A DNA stretch of 64,000 nucleotides from an uncultured Opitutales bacterium (GCA_937775295.1 CALKBZ010000033.1:1-64000), one strand, 5' to 3'. Shown: positions 1 through 10,783, counted from the stretch's first letter. The notes: generated by a model not told the origin, from the letters alone. Numbers and translations: made by a program.

Positions 1-756
1 TACATCGAGCGTGCCATGTGCATTGATGAAGTGATAGAAGAATATCGCTCGAAGGTCTTTGAGTGCCCCGTAAGTTTTTTCCTTAAAAGTGCGGTAACGA
101 TTGAGCGCGGCAACTGCATCGAGGTCCGTCGTACGCATTTCCATGAGTTCGCCATCACCAGACTCGCGCACTTCCGCGTTATGGATGCGTGACTGCTCGC
201 CACGGTGGAGTTGGCGGCGGACGCTCTCCTTCTCATCGACGAAGAGCACCACAATATGGAAGTGCGGCTTCTTTAAATACTGAGAAAACAGCGTATCAGC
301 ATACTTATTACGTAAGCCGACTAGCGTATTAAACAGCAACTTGACACACTCCACTTGGACTTTCGTGCGAGGAAAGCCATCCACCACAGCACCAGTCTGA
401 AAGATCGGCTCTAGCAGCTTACGCAAAATAATTTCGACCACTTCGCGGTCGCCCACGAGCATGCCGGCATCGATCATCTGCTTCGCTTCAGGGCTCTCCA
501 ATAGCGAACTGACAACCACTGGTGGTGCAGTCAAATCGCGAAACTTCATAATGAAGTCAGTATTGGTGCCTTTACCTGCGCCAGGCGCACCATTAAGCCA
601 AAAAATCTCTTTAGGGAAACGTAGATTCTCTTCACCAAATTCGTCGACCAGCACCGCCCAGACCGACTGGAAAATAAATTGCGCGTCTTTAACCTCAAGG
701 TCATGAAGTTTTTTACTGTCGATTTTAGAAACTGTGTCGACTGGAGTAGAAGCCAT
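1..756 (-). CDS. adenylate kinase-like nucleoside monophosphate kinase (3' end cut by window edge)
   Basis: The reading frame is open from an ATG at 756 to the window edge, giving 252 codons without a stop. A P-loop GAPGAGKGT lies at residues 56-64 and the adenylate-kinase motif DGFPRT at residues 126-131. Together these point to phosphoryl transfer from ATP to a nucleoside monophosphate in the cytoplasm. The P-loop normally sits near residue 10, so this protein carries an extra N-terminal segment of about 45 residues. The part after DGFPRT also does not read like a standard lid and core: it has a long stretch with [16 protein letters not shown] and [14 protein letters not shown]. It is therefore probably a divergent paralogue rather than the housekeeping Adk. 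It follows lpxK by 88 bp on the same strand and could be co-transcribed. Confidence 0.8.
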   Translation of the reverse strand, partial: MASTPVDTVSKIDSKKLHDLEVKDAQFIFQSVWAVLVDEFGEENLRFPKEIFWLNGAPGAGKGTNTDFIMKFRDLTAPPVVVSSLLESPEAKQMIDAGMLVGDREVVEIILRKLLEPIFQTGAVVDGFPRTKVQVECVKLLFNTLVGLRNKYADTLFSQYLKKPHFHIVVLFVDEKESVRRQLHRGEQSRIHNAEVRESGDGELMEMRTTDLDAVAALNRYRTFKEKTYGALKDLRAIFFYHFINAHGTLDV

Positions 757-844
757 TATAATAATATTATTTAGTATTTGTCAGAGAAAAACAAAGATAA
801 GTGGCGAAAAGGTGACCAGCATTCAAGCCCCATTCACTGTGCAT

Positions 845-2077
845 TTAACTATTCCCCGAAATGGAAGAAGGTCGCGTCATCTGAGCAGATGTATTTCGAG
901 GCAGGCAAATACGAGCAGCCGCGCCCTCGAAGTCCTCTTCCCCAGAGAGAATGTCGATTTCGAGACGGAGGAAATAAATCGGAATGCTGGGCTTAATATC
1001 TTCAAACAAGCGCACGGCATCTTTTTCTGTGGTTACAATCATATCAAGCTCGGCCTCAGCCGCCTGATCGTAGACATGCTGAATTTCCGCACGCGAAAAG
1101 CGGTGATGATCAAGGAAACGGTGATTATAGCGAATCTCGGCACCGTAGCCGCGCAGCATATTTTCAAAGCTCTCAGGAGAGGCGATTCCGCTAAATGCGG
1201 CAATGTGCGCCCCCTTCAAGGTATCCAGTGGCAAGCGCGCGCCGCCATCAATGGCCTGTAAATATTGCGGCTGATGGGAGCATTCGATGATTTCCGCCTT
1301 CGGGTTGTGCTCGCGGATCAATTCGAGCAAGGCATCGTCTTGCGTGCCGTCGGACTTGGTCAGGAATATGTAGCTTGCTCGGGAAAGATGCTTGATCGGT
1401 TCGCGCAAGATTCCACGCGGCAACAGGTGCTGATTCCCAAATGGGTTAGTCTTATCGACCAGCAGCAAATTTAAGCGGCCTTTGAGTGGCAAGTACTGGA
1501 ACCCATCGTCGAGAATCAGCGTGTCACAACCAAAGCGTCGGATCGCGAACGAACCAGCCTTGACGCGGTTTTTATCACACAGCACAACCACCCCCGGCAA
1601 GTTACAAGCGAGCATGTACGGCTCATCACCAGCGACTTCCGAGTCAAGCAGCACATTCTTACCATCACTGACTATTTTTGGTGGCGCTTCCTCGCCGTGC
1701 GTCAGCTTACGCCATATTTTTTTAGTTAGTGGCTCTTTCTTACTCTTATATCCACGACTGAGAATTGCGACCTTACGGCCACGCTCCGTCAAAGTGCGGG
1801 CAAATTTCTCCACCACCGGCGTCTTGCCCGTGCCACCGACCGTCAAATTGCCCACCACCACGACTAGGCAGCCTAGTGGTTTGTTGCGGAGAATACGGTG
1901 CTCATAAAGATACCAGCGCAGCTGCACGATAAAACTGAACAGAAACGAGAGTACATATAGGAAGGAGCCAAACAGCTCAGCCGCGCGGCCATGCTGCCGA
2001 TCGTAAATCACATCCGCAGTGAATTGGGCAAAGTTATTAGCCTTGCGCGCTAGATCTTCGCGGAATTTACGGAGCAT
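845..2077 (-). CDS. lpxK: tetraacyldisaccharide 4'-kinase LpxK
   Basis: LpxK phosphorylates the 4' position of the tetraacyldisaccharide-1-phosphate precursor to make lipid IVA, at the cytoplasmic face of the inner membrane. The 410-residue product has a hydrophobic N-terminal segment around residues 37-55 that would anchor it. The family P-loop follows, read as [14 protein letters not shown]. Further LpxK-typical stretches are [31 protein letters not shown] and [18 protein letters not shown] motif occurs near the C-terminus, as in the family. Length is slightly above the usual 320-350 residues because of a C-terminal tail. The gene indicates a lipid A-bearing outer membrane. It is transcribed divergently from the topoisomerase gene. 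Confidence 0.95.
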   Translation of the reverse strand: MLRKFREDLARKANNFAQFTADVIYDRQHGRAAELFGSFLYVLSFLFSFIVQLRWYLYEHRILRNKPLGCLVVVVGNLTVGGTGKTPVVEKFARTLTERGRKVAILSRGYKSKKEPLTKKIWRKLTHGEEAPPKIVSDGKNVLLDSEVAGDEPYMLACNLPGVVVLCDKNRVKAGSFAIRRFGCDTLILDDGFQYLPLKGRLNLLLVDKTNPFGNQHLLPRGILREPIKHLSRASYIFLTKSDGTQDDALLELIREHNPKAEIIECSHQPQYLQAIDGGARLPLDTLKGAHIAAFSGIASPESFENMLRGYGAEIRYNHRFLDHHRFSRAEIQHVYDQAAEAELDMIVTTEKDAVRLFEDIKPSIPIYFLRLEIDILSGEEDFEGAAARICLPRNTSAQMTRPSSISGNS

Positions 2078-2458
2078 AAAAAGAAGTGCGATTGGTGAGT
2101 TTTGTGCGGAGACAGATATGGTAAAAATAAGAAACAGGGTTGACGCCCGTTTTATTCGCCTGTTTTACCGAAAACCTAGCGACTCACATTTACCTGACTC
2201 AAAGCAATACATAATAGATTGAGATCGCCAAACTCCATTTCTCTCTTCACACGATAAAACTGTTACTTTTTATTCAATGAGCTTCCGCACCAACAATCAC
2301 AGTTCCACGCATCGGCATTTACTGCTGACTAACGGACTGTGCACGGCGACTCGACGCACGAACCAGTCCACACCAGTAAGACAATATAGTGTCCATCTTG
2401 AAAGAGCCTCCATTCAACACGGAGGCTCAGCACTTTACAGACCGATAGATTTGAATAC
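2078..2458. promoter_or_regulatory. divergent intergenic region lpxK/topB with an 8-bp hairpin
   Basis: This 381-bp gap separates lpxK (leftward) from the topoisomerase gene (rightward) and must hold both promoters. No convincing ORF is present. A perfect 8-bp inverted repeat (GAGCCTCC at 2404-2411, GGAGGCTC at 2421-2428, 9-nt loop) lies 31 bp before the topoisomerase start. It has no T-run on the + strand, so it is more likely a leader hairpin than a terminator. I could not fix a promoter. Confidence 0.35.
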
Positions 2459-5008
2459 ATGAAATATTTAATTATTGCCGAAAAGCCTTCCGTCGCCACC
2501 GACCTCTCCAAAGCCCTGGCCAAGCATTTGGGCAAATTTGAGAAAAAAGGCAAATCCCGCGACGCACAATATTTCGAGAATAAAAATGCCGCCATCACCT
2601 CGGCAGTCGGTCACCTAGTCGAACTGAAGATGCCCACTGGCCCCAACGGTAAAAATCTCCCTTGGAACTTTAAGGTGCTGCCGGCGATCCCGAAGAAATT
2701 CGAGCTGCAACCCATCGAACAAACGCACAACCGCCTCAAGCACGTGCTCAGCTTGGCTAAAAAGAAGGAATTCGACCTCATCATCAACGCATGTGACGCT
2801 GGCCGCGAAGGTGAGCTGATCTTCCAATACATCATGGACATCGGCAACATCCAGAAGCCGGTCAAGCGCCTGTGGATGCAATCGATGACCACAGGTTCGA
2901 TCCTCGAAGCCTGGGACAATCTTCGTGAAGGCGAGCAAATGTCGAACCTCGCCGACGCCGCTAAATGCCGCTCCGAGTCTGACTGGCTCGTCGGCCTCAA
3001 CTCCACTCGCGCCTTCACCTGCTTCCGCTCACGTCACGGCGGATTCAACATCACAGCTGCAGGCCGTGTGCAGACCCCGACCCTCGCCATCCTCGCCAAA
3101 CGCGAACGCGAAATCGCCGCATTCAACCCAGAAGATTACTGGGAGGTTCACGCCGAGTTCGGCGTCGCCAATGGCGAATACCCAGGCAAATGGATCGACG
3201 TCGACTTCAAGAAAAACAAACAGCAGCCACATGGCCGCGCCGAGCGCGTTTGGGATAAAGCCACCGCCGAAAAGATCCACCAGCGTTGCGAAGGCAAAGC
3301 AGGCACAGTCACGGAAGAGACTAAGCCGACCAAACAGATCGCGCCGCAGCTCTACGACCTCACCACCCTTCAGCGCGAAGCCCCCTTCACCGCCAAAAAC
3401 ACACTCGGGTTGGCACAAGCACTGTACGAGCGTCACAAGATGCTCACTTATCCGAGAACTGACTCTCGCTACTTGCCGGAAGACTACATGAGCAAGGTTT
3501 TCGAGACCTTTAGCGACCTCGCCAAATCCGGACACCCGGCTGCTAAATGGGCCATCGATGCGATCGAGAATGACCGTGTGCAGTTTTCCAAGCGCGTGTT
3601 TAACAACGCCAAGGTCTCGGATCACTTTGCGATCATCCCAACTGGCCGCGTCGTCAAACTCAACGAGCAGGAATCGAAGCTCTACGATATGGTCCTCAAA
3701 CGCTTCATCGCGGTGTTCTTCCCGCATGCTGAATTCGAAGTTACCAAGCGCCTAACCACGATCAACCACGGCGACGAAAAAGACACTTTCCTGACCAATG
3801 GTAAAACACTGGTCAAGCCAGGTTACCTCGCCGTTTATGGCCGCGTGGCAGGCGTTGCTGCAGAGAAGGACGAGCTCGTCGCCGTCGCTCAAGGCGAAGA
3901 CGCGCAGACCGAAGCGATCGACGTATTGGACAAAGAAACCAAGCCGCCGGCCCGCTACACGGAGTCCACGCTACTCGCAGCGATGGAAGGTGCTGGTAAA
4001 CTTATTCTTGACGACGACGAACTGCGCGAAGCCATGTCCGAGCGCGGCCTCGGCACCCCCGCCACACGTGCCGCCACAATCGAAGGCTTGCTCCGCCAGA
4101 AATACATCGCCCGCGACGGCCGTGAACTCAACGTCAGCGGCAAAGGCCTGCGCCTGATCGAGCTGTGCGAAGAGATGCATATCGAGCAGCTCGCCTCCCC
4201 CTCAATGACAGGCGACTGGGAAGCCAAGCTTAACAAGATGGAGCGCGGCGAGATTAAGCGCGACGACTTCATGCAAGAGATCGCCACGTTCACCGAAGAC
4301 GTGGTCAGCAAAGCCCGCGCCCACATGGAGATGCTGGTCAGCCGCACCTTCCCTGATTTGAAATGCGCTTGCCCAGCCTGTGGCACCGAACGTCTCAAAC
4401 AAACCGACGCCACTTACGAGTGCCGCGAAGAAGCATGCGACTTCCGCATCTCAAAGCACATCGCTGGTCGCTCACTCAGCGAAAACGAAGCAGTCCAACT
4501 ACTCACGACCAAGGCACTGCCCGAAATGGAGGGCTTCGTCTCTCGCTTTAACAAACCATTCAGCGCCGCACTGGAGCTTGTACGAAACGTCACCAAGACG
4601 GGGAAAATCGGCAAGTGGAAAACCAACTTCGTATTTGATGACGACCTCGACTCAGCGGAGGAGTTGACCGACGATCAATTGCTTAAAACAGTCAGGCTAC
4701 AAAACGGACTCGAAGCTAAATTCTACGGCACTGACAAGGCCTACCATATACCCGAGTTCAAGCCAAAGGATTCACCCGACGGCTTCCGTCTCGGCAAGGT
4801 CATCCTACAGAAAGAGCTCGATCCCGAGGCGGTCGAGCAACTATTTACCGAAGGTAAGACACCACTGCTCGACGGCTTCATCTCGAAGCGCACCAAACGC
4901 CCCTTTAAAGCGCACCTCACTCTCGACTTTGAAAATGGCAAGATCGGCTTTGAATTTGCACCACGCCCAGTGAAGAAGGCAGCTAAAAAGAAAGCGAAGA
5001 AGAGTTGA
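2459..5008 (+). CDS. topB: DNA topoisomerase III (type IA)
   Basis: A type IA topoisomerase that relaxes or decatenates DNA by transient single-strand cleavage. The 849-residue protein opens directly with the TOPRIM domain ([10 protein letters not shown] at residues 4-13) and has the metal-binding DAGREGE at 113-119. The catalytic tyrosine is Y331 in [15 protein letters not shown]. Domain order and the immediate TOPRIM start resemble TopB (topoisomerase III) rather than TopA. A four-cysteine zinc-ribbon-like element (CACPAC...CREEAC) follows at about residues 636-660. After it come two repeats of the C-terminal type seen in TopB homologues (around [13 protein letters not shown] and [11 protein letters not shown]). 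The tail is lysine/alanine rich ([10 protein letters not shown]) and probably binds DNA. The gene stands alone, divergent from lpxK. Confidence 0.93.
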   Translation: MKYLIIAEKPSVATDLSKALAKHLGKFEKKGKSRDAQYFENKNAAITSAVGHLVELKMPTGPNGKNLPWNFKVLPAIPKKFELQPIEQTHNRLKHVLSLAKKKEFDLIINACDAGREGELIFQYIMDIGNIQKPVKRLWMQSMTTGSILEAWDNLREGEQMSNLADAAKCRSESDWLVGLNSTRAFTCFRSRHGGFNITAAGRVQTPTLAILAKREREIAAFNPEDYWEVHAEFGVANGEYPGKWIDVDFKKNKQQPHGRAERVWDKATAEKIHQRCEGKAGTVTEETKPTKQIAPQLYDLTTLQREAPFTAKNTLGLAQALYERHKMLTYPRTDSRYLPEDYMSKVFETFSDLAKSGHPAAKWAIDAIENDRVQFSKRVFNNAKVSDHFAIIPTGRVVKLNEQESKLYDMVLKRFIAVFFPHAEFEVTKRLTTINHGDEKDTFLTNGKTLVKPGYLAVYGRVAGVAAEKDELVAVAQGEDAQTEAIDVLDKETKPPARYTESTLLAAMEGAGKLILDDDELREAMSERGLGTPATRAATIEGLLRQKYIARDGRELNVSGKGLRLIELCEEMHIEQLASPSMTGDWEAKLNKMERGEIKRDDFMQEIATFTEDVVSKARAHMEMLVSRTFPDLKCACPACGTERLKQTDATYECREEACDFRISKHIAGRSLSENEAVQLLTTKALPEMEGFVSRFNKPFSAALELVRNVTKTGKIGKWKTNFVFDDDLDSAEELTDDQLLKTVRLQNGLEAKFYGTDKAYHIPEFKPKDSPDGFRLGKVILQKELDPEAVEQLFTEGKTPLLDGFISKRTKRPFKAHLTLDFENGKIGFEFAPRPVKKAAKKKAKKS

Positions 5009-5048
5009 TAGTTGTAGGTTGTCAGTTGAGCGTTCTTAAAAATTGCAC

Positions 5049-5090
5049 CCAACCAACAACGTCCAACCAACAACGTCCAAACAACAACGT
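5049..5090. repeat. 14-bp tandem repeat, three copies, ahead of serC
   Basis: Three copies of a 14-bp unit (CCAACCAACAACGT, the third with one change) run head to tail at 5049-5062, 5063-5076 and 5077-5090, with a truncated fourth after them. They fill most of the gap between the topoisomerase stop and the serC start. The frame stays open through them, which makes an upstream start look possible, but the encoded peptide is low complexity and unlike the family. Confidence 0.8.
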
Positions 5091-5108
5091 CCAACGTTCA
5101 ACATTTCC

Positions 5109-6254
5109 ATGAAACCAACAGTTAAACCAACACGTCCTTACTTCTCATCAGGCCCATGCTCCAAGCGTCCAGGTTGGTCGCTCGAAGCTCTTAACGAAGC
5201 ACTCGTCGGCCGCTCTCACCGCGCAAAGCCAGCCAAGGCGCGCATCCAAGAAGTGATCGACAAATCCGCATCTATTCTTGGTCTACCTGAAGGCTACGTT
5301 TGCGGCATCGTGCCAGCTTCTGATACCGGTGCAGTGGAAATGGCAATGTGGTCACTGCTCGGCGCACGCGGCGTTGAAATATGTGCATGGGAATCGTTTG
5401 GCTCGGGATGGGTCACTGACGCCGTCAAGCAACTCAAGCTCAACAACATCACCAAGCACGAGGCCGACTACGGCCTCCTGCCCGATTTGTCCAAGATCAA
5501 CTTTAGCAACGACGTGGTTTTCACTTACAACGGCACCACTTCAGGTGTCAAAGTGCCGAATCTCGACTGGATCCCCGACGACCGCGAAGGCCTAGCAATT
5601 TGTGACGCGACCTCTGCAGTATTCGCGATGGACATCGATTTTAAGAAACTCGACGTCGTTACATGGTCTTGGCAAAAAGTCATGGGTGGCGAAGGCGCGC
5701 ACGGCATGATCGTACTCAGCCCACGAGCGATCGAACGCCTCGAAAGCTACACGCCTGCATGGCCACTACCAAAAATATTCCGCATGACTAGCGGCGGCAA
5801 GCTGATCAAAGGTATCTTCAGCGGTGCGACCATCAACACCGTCTCGATGCTGTGCATCGAAGACGCAGTCGACGGCCTGCGCTGGGCAGAAAGCATTGGC
5901 GGCCTGCCCGCACTGATCGAGCGCTCCGAAGCGAACCTCCAAGCGATTGCCGATTGGGTCGCCAAGACCGACTGGATTGAATTCCTCGCCGAAGACCCAG
6001 CCACCATTTCCAACACCTCGATCTGCCTGAAGATCACTGCGGATTGGTATCAAGCCCTGCCCGCCGAGGAGCAAGCAGCCAAGGCTAAGCAGCTCGTCAG
6101 CATGCTCGACAAAGAAGACGTCGGCTACGACTTCGGCAGTTACCGCGACGCACCCGACGGCCTCCGCATCTGGGGTGGCGCAACCGTCGACACCGCAGAT
6201 ATCGAAGCACTACTGCCATGGCTGGATTGGGCCTTCGCAGAGATCCAAGGCTAA
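5109..6254 (+). CDS. serC: phosphoserine aminotransferase-type PLP enzyme (SerC)
   Basis: A pyridoxal-phosphate aminotransferase of fold type I, assigned to phosphoserine transaminase: 3-phosphohydroxypyruvate plus glutamate gives phosphoserine plus 2-oxoglutarate in serine synthesis. The N-terminal [16 protein letters not shown] matches the SerC form found in alphaproteobacteria and Methanosarcina. The PLP lysine is K190 in [16 protein letters not shown], and the aspartate of ICDATSA stacks on the cofactor ring. From the ATG at 5109 the product is 381 residues, the family length. The frame is open back to 5043, but those 22 codons are translated 14-bp repeats, so I reject that start. A strong terminator follows. 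Confidence 0.9.
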   Translation: MKPTVKPTRPYFSSGPCSKRPGWSLEALNEALVGRSHRAKPAKARIQEVIDKSASILGLPEGYVCGIVPASDTGAVEMAMWSLLGARGVEICAWESFGSGWVTDAVKQLKLNNITKHEADYGLLPDLSKINFSNDVVFTYNGTTSGVKVPNLDWIPDDREGLAICDATSAVFAMDIDFKKLDVVTWSWQKVMGGEGAHGMIVLSPRAIERLESYTPAWPLPKIFRMTSGGKLIKGIFSGATINTVSMLCIEDAVDGLRWAESIGGLPALIERSEANLQAIADWVAKTDWIEFLAEDPATISNTSICLKITADWYQALPAEEQAAKAKQLVSMLDKEDVGYDFGSYRDAPDGLRIWGGATVDTADIEALLPWLDWAFAEIQG

Positions 6255-6345
6255 AGCGTCGTTGGCGCTAACGTTGACGGAGATCTGCCGTAAATAGCGA
6301 AGCAACATCAAACGCTCAACTTTGAACGCCGAATTACTTAAATCA

Positions 6346-6376
6346 AAAAGACGCTCCATTCGGAGCGTCTTTTTTT
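6346..6376 (+). terminator. bidirectional intrinsic terminator after serC
   Basis: GACGCTCC (6350-6357), ATTC loop, GGAGCGTC (6362-6369), then seven T residues. An A-run precedes the stem, so it also works leftward. It lies between two converging genes (serC and the AsmA-like gene). Confidence 0.9.
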
Positions 6377-6387
6377 GTGTCTAAAGA

Positions 6388-6446
6388 GCGACGGCGCGCC
6401 CTCATTGGCATCAACATCGGCTCAACGTGGCCGAGTCCGCCCACAC
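6388..6446. repeat. degenerate copy of a dispersed double-hairpin element
   Basis: The stretch CGCCCTCATT..CATCAAC, then GTGGCCGAGTCCGCCCAC, matches the cleaner element at 45304-45351 in order and wording, with a short insertion in the middle. The second half still folds as GTGG...CCAC. It lies between the serC terminator and the 3' end of the AsmA-like gene. Confidence 0.5.
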
Positions 6447-6471
6447 TTCTCAGCCCGAATCGGTCGCTTGC

Positions 6472-9459
6472 TTAATTCCCGAAGAAGGAATTCAACAAGT
6501 CCAGGCCCATCTCAATGTCGTCACGGCGGCGCTCTTGCTTAGATTTTTTTTGTGGAGCTTCTGATTCAGCTGCGGTGCCGCCAGTGCCCTCGGCCTGAGG
6601 TACAAGTTCGGTCGACAGTGGCTGACTCGGATCAGCTTCCGCTGGCACGGATTTCCGCTTATTCGAGGTCGAGAACGCTCCCTGCGCCGCATCATTAAGA
6701 ATATCCATCAATTCCCCAGTATCTGGATCGGCTAAACTACCGGTAATTTGAATGTCCCGATTCCAACGCCTAAAGCCGTCTTCGGCAGCGCTGGGCTGCA
6801 GCAATTCTAGCGTTTCTAAAGACTCAGTCAGACGGCCCTTTGCTCCGAGTGACAGAGTCAAATCCAACGGTTGATCCATCACCTCGCGCAAACCGCTCGC
6901 GCCCACCGAGCCGGACGCATCGATCAAAACACTGTCTCCCGTCAATCGCAACTGCGGGATCATCACTCGCTTGTCCGCGCCGCGCGTGAGTTCGAAGACA
7001 AAACTATCAAAGGGAATATCCTTAAAATACGGAATGGTGCGCGACAGCGCCGTAATCCCTGGGCGATCCAGACTCTGCCCTAGCAGTCCCGCAAGACCAA
7101 GACCGAGTTGCTGGCGCTGATCCATTTTAAACGCCGTCAGCACGCCCTCCTCACCGCTAATTTTGAGGGTTGCCGTGGAGTCTTCGAGCGCTGCATCTAA
7201 GGATTCGCCGACGCCCGTCAACTGAAACACGCCGTCGAATCGCCCTTGCACGGGGGCGGTCTGATGGCGTTTAACGAAAAACGCGGGATCTACATCTGCG
7301 CAACGAATGTCCGCAGTGAGACTGTAAGGCTTTGCCTGCGACGAGGCATACAAGACCGTACTACTGCCCTGCAACTCGCCCTCGCCGATCTTAGCTGAAA
7401 TTGGAGCCACCATCAACTTCGGCTCAGAAACGACTGCCTTGAGCGCAATCGCCTCAATCAACTGTCCCGCCTCGAGGCGAAATTCGTCGATACTGATCGT
7501 GGCACGACCATCCAGCATCGCCCATACAGGCGGTACGGATACCGATGCATCAACTAAAGCGTCGCGAGCCGTCTGAGGCTGCTCTGCGCCCCGCACAGCA
7601 CTCGGCCGTGATAAAGTCGGCGTTGCAACGGCCGGCTGCGCTCTCGGCGTAAAGGCTGCGCTTAGAATCGAGAGGTCCTCTTGAGTCACACGTGGCCCCG
7701 ATACCGCGGCGGAAAAAGTCATCGGTGCTTGGCTCGGGTTCACCTCAGCTACGAGTTGCAGGCTCGTTGAAGGGCGGCGTGTTGGCCCCGCGAGAAGATC
7801 TGCCCCAATTGCCCATTCGCCGAGCTTTGATGTCGGTTTCACCGCTAACGCGAGGGCATAGTCCTTCGCCACGCTCGGCATACTACGCGCACGTAGGCCC
7901 TTGACCTGCGCTTGCAGCTGTAGCGGCTCATCGGCAGAGGCATCGACGTTCACATTCAGTGATAGCTGACCACTAACGATTGAAGCAGTGCTCGCCAGGG
8001 CGGGCAACTGGAAGACTTCCTGCAGCCCGATTTGTAACTTCGCCTGCGACTGAATGCCTGCAAAAGGATTGGCCGCATCACGTGTCGCATCCAACTGAAT
8101 CACACCACTAGAGCTGCCTTGGATGAAAGAGCCGTATTTATCCGCAATACTTAGCGAGTTGAACGAATACTTCAAAGACTGATCCGCGCTTAACTGCAAT
8201 TCTGGGGTGAGCATCACGACGACATCCTGAACCAACGGCGCACCTGCCTCTGTCACAGTCAACGGCCCGAGCTGTAGCGGCTCGGCAAAGGTCAACACAA
8301 AGGCGCCGTCTGCAGCACCTGCCACAGACAATGCGAGCGACACGGGTACCTGCGATTGGATTTGTACCCCATCTGACAACCATGGATTGAGCCATTCGAG
8401 CTGCAGCGCTGTGATCGTGACATCCAGTAACTCGCCCGATAAATCCGCTTCGCCGCCAAATACCAAGCTGCGCTTCAAGTCTAGCGCCAATAGCTCAGTA
8501 CTGGCAGCAGACGCGTTCAAACTCGCAGCGCTGAGCGTCATCGCCTCGCCGTCAGTCGATGCCACTGCATTGCCAGTGACTTGCAATGCACCCAGTATTG
8601 CCAACTCAGGAGCGATCACTTGCGGTTTCGGCAGGTCGGCATTGAAGTTCACTGAAACAGTTGCCTCACCCGCAGCGTCATCGACCTCCAGCGCCAATGC
8701 CGACTGCACTGAGATCAACTGCTGCCCTTGGGCATCCGCGCCCAATGTATTCAACTCAAGTTGCAGCGACTCAAAACCACCTTCGGCTTTCTGCTTAAAA
8801 CTCAGCATCGCAGTTGAATCAAAGACTTTCAAGCCAGACGGCAGTGGCGCATCCGTCAGCAATTGTAGCGACGCATCAATTTTAGAAGACTCGCCGGGGC
8901 GAATTGCCGGCGAATCGACTCGCACCACGTACATCGAGCCCTGCCCGTCATGAATCTCACCTTCAAAGTCGATTCCGTCAATATCGAGCAACCATTCAAA
9001 ATGCCCCAATGCGTTCAGCACTTCCATCGGATTCGTCGATGCTTCTGGTTCGGTAGCAGCTGGCGTCGAAGCTGCCGTCTCAACGCGAGGCTCACGCCCT
9101 GCCGTTGATCGACTAGCAGCAACAGTCGTATCAGTCACCGTCGGAAGATCCACACGCAGTCCCTCCACTTGCAACACACCCATTTTGATTGTCTGATCAA
9201 ACACGGCCGCTAGCGGCTCAAATGCGGTATCAACTGTGCCGACTTCCACCCGCGTGCCATCCTCAAGCATCAGGATCAAGCCCGAGAGCGTCACCTGCCC
9301 TGTGGTCACATGGATCGACTCGATCGAACTGCCTGCAGGTAATTGTCTCTCGACCAGACTTTTTTGGAAGCCAGCATTAGTCAGTATAAAATACCCGCCG
9401 ACAAAGGCGATCAAGAGCAGCACAAAGAGAACAGCAAATATTCGAAACAAGGTTTTCAT
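6472..9459 (-). CDS. AsmA-like inner-membrane-anchored envelope protein
   Basis: A 995-residue protein with one N-terminal membrane helix (about residues 5-27, FAVLFVLLLIAFVGGYFIL) and a very large periplasmic part of repeating beta-rich segments. The C-terminal third, about residues 700-930, has features of AsmA-like C-terminal domains: PVQGRFDGVFQLTGVG, a glycine-rich LGLGLAGLLGQ and repeated VLIDASGSVG-type strands. Proteins of this type (AsmA, TamB, YhdP) are long beta-structured proteins linked to lipid transport and outer-membrane homeostasis. Which subfamily this is cannot be told from the sequence. It is monocistronic, converges on serC, and shares the bidirectional terminator at 6346-6376. 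Confidence 0.8.
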   Translation of the reverse strand: MKTLFRIFAVLFVLLLIAFVGGYFILTNAGFQKSLVERQLPAGSSIESIHVTTGQVTLSGLILMLEDGTRVEVGTVDTAFEPLAAVFDQTIKMGVLQVEGLRVDLPTVTDTTVAASRSTAGREPRVETAASTPAATEPEASTNPMEVLNALGHFEWLLDIDGIDFEGEIHDGQGSMYVVRVDSPAIRPGESSKIDASLQLLTDAPLPSGLKVFDSTAMLSFKQKAEGGFESLQLELNTLGADAQGQQLISVQSALALEVDDAAGEATVSVNFNADLPKPQVIAPELAILGALQVTGNAVASTDGEAMTLSAASLNASAASTELLALDLKRSLVFGGEADLSGELLDVTITALQLEWLNPWLSDGVQIQSQVPVSLALSVAGAADGAFVLTFAEPLQLGPLTVTEAGAPLVQDVVVMLTPELQLSADQSLKYSFNSLSIADKYGSFIQGSSSGVIQLDATRDAANPFAGIQSQAKLQIGLQEVFQLPALASTASIVSGQLSLNVNVDASADEPLQLQAQVKGLRARSMPSVAKDYALALAVKPTSKLGEWAIGADLLAGPTRRPSTSLQLVAEVNPSQAPMTFSAAVSGPRVTQEDLSILSAAFTPRAQPAVATPTLSRPSAVRGAEQPQTARDALVDASVSVPPVWAMLDGRATISIDEFRLEAGQLIEAIALKAVVSEPKLMVAPISAKIGEGELQGSSTVLYASSQAKPYSLTADIRCADVDPAFFVKRHQTAPVQGRFDGVFQLTGVGESLDAALEDSTATLKISGEEGVLTAFKMDQRQQLGLGLAGLLGQSLDRPGITALSRTIPYFKDIPFDSFVFELTRGADKRVMIPQLRLTGDSVLIDASGSVGASGLREVMDQPLDLTLSLGAKGRLTESLETLELLQPSAAEDGFRRWNRDIQITGSLADPDTGELMDILNDAAQGAFSTSNKRKSVPAEADPSQPLSTELVPQAEGTGGTAAESEAPQKKSKQERRRDDIEMGLDLLNSFFGN

Positions 9460-9669
9460 AAATAGATAGGATAGAACCGTGACAAGCTATGAGTAAACCG
9501 TTTGCTGGCAAGGTTCCTAAATGCAAAAACCGACTTACTTGGTCGCACGGCGGCAAAGTCATGGTGAACGACTTCAACGTTTAACACTGACTTCGCCAGC
9601 GTTTTAGAGGTTCCTGCTTAATTCGTCCAAGTTATCGTCATCATCATCCCACTCGTCGACCCGAGACGC

Positions 9670-9699
9670 AAAAAAAGGCCGTCCCAATCGGGACGGCCT
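9670..9699 (-). terminator. intrinsic terminator of the rpsP-trmD-rplS operon
   Basis: Read leftward, a perfect 10-bp stem (AGGCCGTCCC / GGGACGGCCT) with a 4-nt loop is followed by a run of T residues ending at 9670. It sits 24 bp past the rplS stop. Confidence 0.93.
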
Positions 9700-9722
9700 G
9701 TTTAAAAATATCAGCAAAACGC

Positions 9723-10094
9723 TTACTTGCGCTTAGCTTCGACCAAGCGCTTTTCTTTAACTTGATTAGCAGCCTTACCGATACGATCGCGCATGTAATA
9801 CATGCGAGCACGCATAGTGATGGACTCACGATCGATCTCGACCTTCTCGATCGATGGGCTGTGAACAGGGAATACTTTTTCAACACCCACACCAGATGCG
9901 ATGCGACGCACAGTGAAAGTCTCTTGGAGACTGCCGCCCTTGCGAGCGATGACGATACCAGCAAAAATCTGGATACGTGTCTTATCACCTTCAGAAACCT
10001 TGAGGTGGACGCGAACGCCATCGCCGACTTTAAAGTCTGCGCGGTCGCTCGTAAGTTGATCTTTAGTGATGTCTTCTAGGATTGCTTGGCTCAT
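9723..10094 (-). CDS. rplS: 50S ribosomal protein L19
   Basis: L19 sits at the 30S-50S interface. The 123-residue product is of family length. It shows typical L19 wording: FKVGDGVRVHLKVSEGDKTRIQIFAG, ARKGGSLQETFTVRRIASGVGVE and FPVHSPSIEKVEI, with a basic C-terminus. It is the last gene of the operon and overlaps the trmD stop by 4 bp, which suggests translational coupling. Confidence 0.97.
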   Translation of the reverse strand: MSQAILEDITKDQLTSDRADFKVGDGVRVHLKVSEGDKTRIQIFAGIVIARKGGSLQETFTVRRIASGVGVEKVFPVHSPSIEKVEIDRESITMRARMYYMRDRIGKAANQVKEKRLVEAKRK

Positions 10095-10783
10095 TGCTGG
10101 AATTCTCCGTTTGGTAAAATATCTGGTCTTAGTTGCTGGGTCTTTTCGATCTGCTGTTCACGCCGCCATTTCGCAATAGCAGCATGATCCCCAGACAATA
10201 AAACATCTGGCACACCCATACCGCGAAACTCCGCAGGACGGGTGTATTGGGGAAAACCGAGGAAGTTGGTCATAAAGGATTCCTCCGTCAAGGATTTTTC
10301 GTCACCTAAAAACCCGGGCACAAATCGACTGATACAGTCGATCATCACTGCCGCTGCCAAGGTACCATTGGTCAGCACATAATCCCCAATACTCACTTCT
10401 CGGTCGATCAAATCGTCGCGAACGCGTTGATCCACCCCTTCATAATGACCGCTCAGTATAATAAGGTGTTTTTCCTGGACCAACTCACGAGCCAATTGAC
10501 TAGTCAGCTGCTCGCCGTCTGGCGCCATATAAACAACCTTGGTCTCTGGACGACGCATCGATTCGACCGCCGCGTAGATCGGCTCTGGCTTCATCACCAT
10601 CCCCGCTCCGCCACCAAAGGGCATCTCGTCGGTCTTGCGGTGCTTGTCCGTCGTCCAATCACGTAGTTGGTGAGCTTCAGCGCGAATGAGGCCATTGCGC
10701 TGGCCGCGTCCCAACATACTGGACGATAAAAAACCCTCCACCATTTCTGGGAAGAGGGTTAAAATATCAAACTCGATGTGCAT
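10091..10783 (-). CDS. trmD: tRNA (guanine-N1)-methyltransferase TrmD
   Basis: TrmD methylates G37 of tRNAs that have G36, which prevents +1 frameshifting. The 230-residue protein begins with FDILTLFPEMVEGFLSSSM and carries the family stretch MPFGGGAGMVMKPEP. The knot region that binds S-adenosylmethionine reads LSGHYEGVDQRV and IGDYVLTNGTLAA; most TrmDs have TGGE where this has TNGT. The position between rpsP and rplS is the classical one. The spacing to rpsP is 44 bp and the gene overlaps rplS by 4 bp. RimM, normally encoded just before trmD, is absent here. Confidence 0.96.
   Translation of the reverse strand: MHIEFDILTLFPEMVEGFLSSSMLGRGQRNGLIRAEAHQLRDWTTDKHRKTDEMPFGGGAGMVMKPEPIYAAVESMRRPETKVVYMAPDGEQLTSQLARELVQEKHLIILSGHYEGVDQRVRDDLIDREVSIGDYVLTNGTLAAAVMIDCISRFVPGFLGDEKSLTEESFMTNFLGFPQYTRPAEFRGMGVPDVLLSGDHAAIAKWRREQQIEKTQQLRPDILPNGEFQQ

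Noticed and set aside
2404-2428. Hairpin before topB as a terminator
   Set aside because: There is no T tract on the + strand and no gene ends just upstream; kept only as a leader hairpin.
3029-3727. A 232-codon minus-strand ORF inside the topoisomerase gene
   Set aside because: It is the antisense shadow of topB; the + strand frame has all topoisomerase motifs.
5043-5108. Longer serC start at 5043
   Set aside because: The 22 extra codons are translated 14-bp repeats; family length and sequence begin at 5109.
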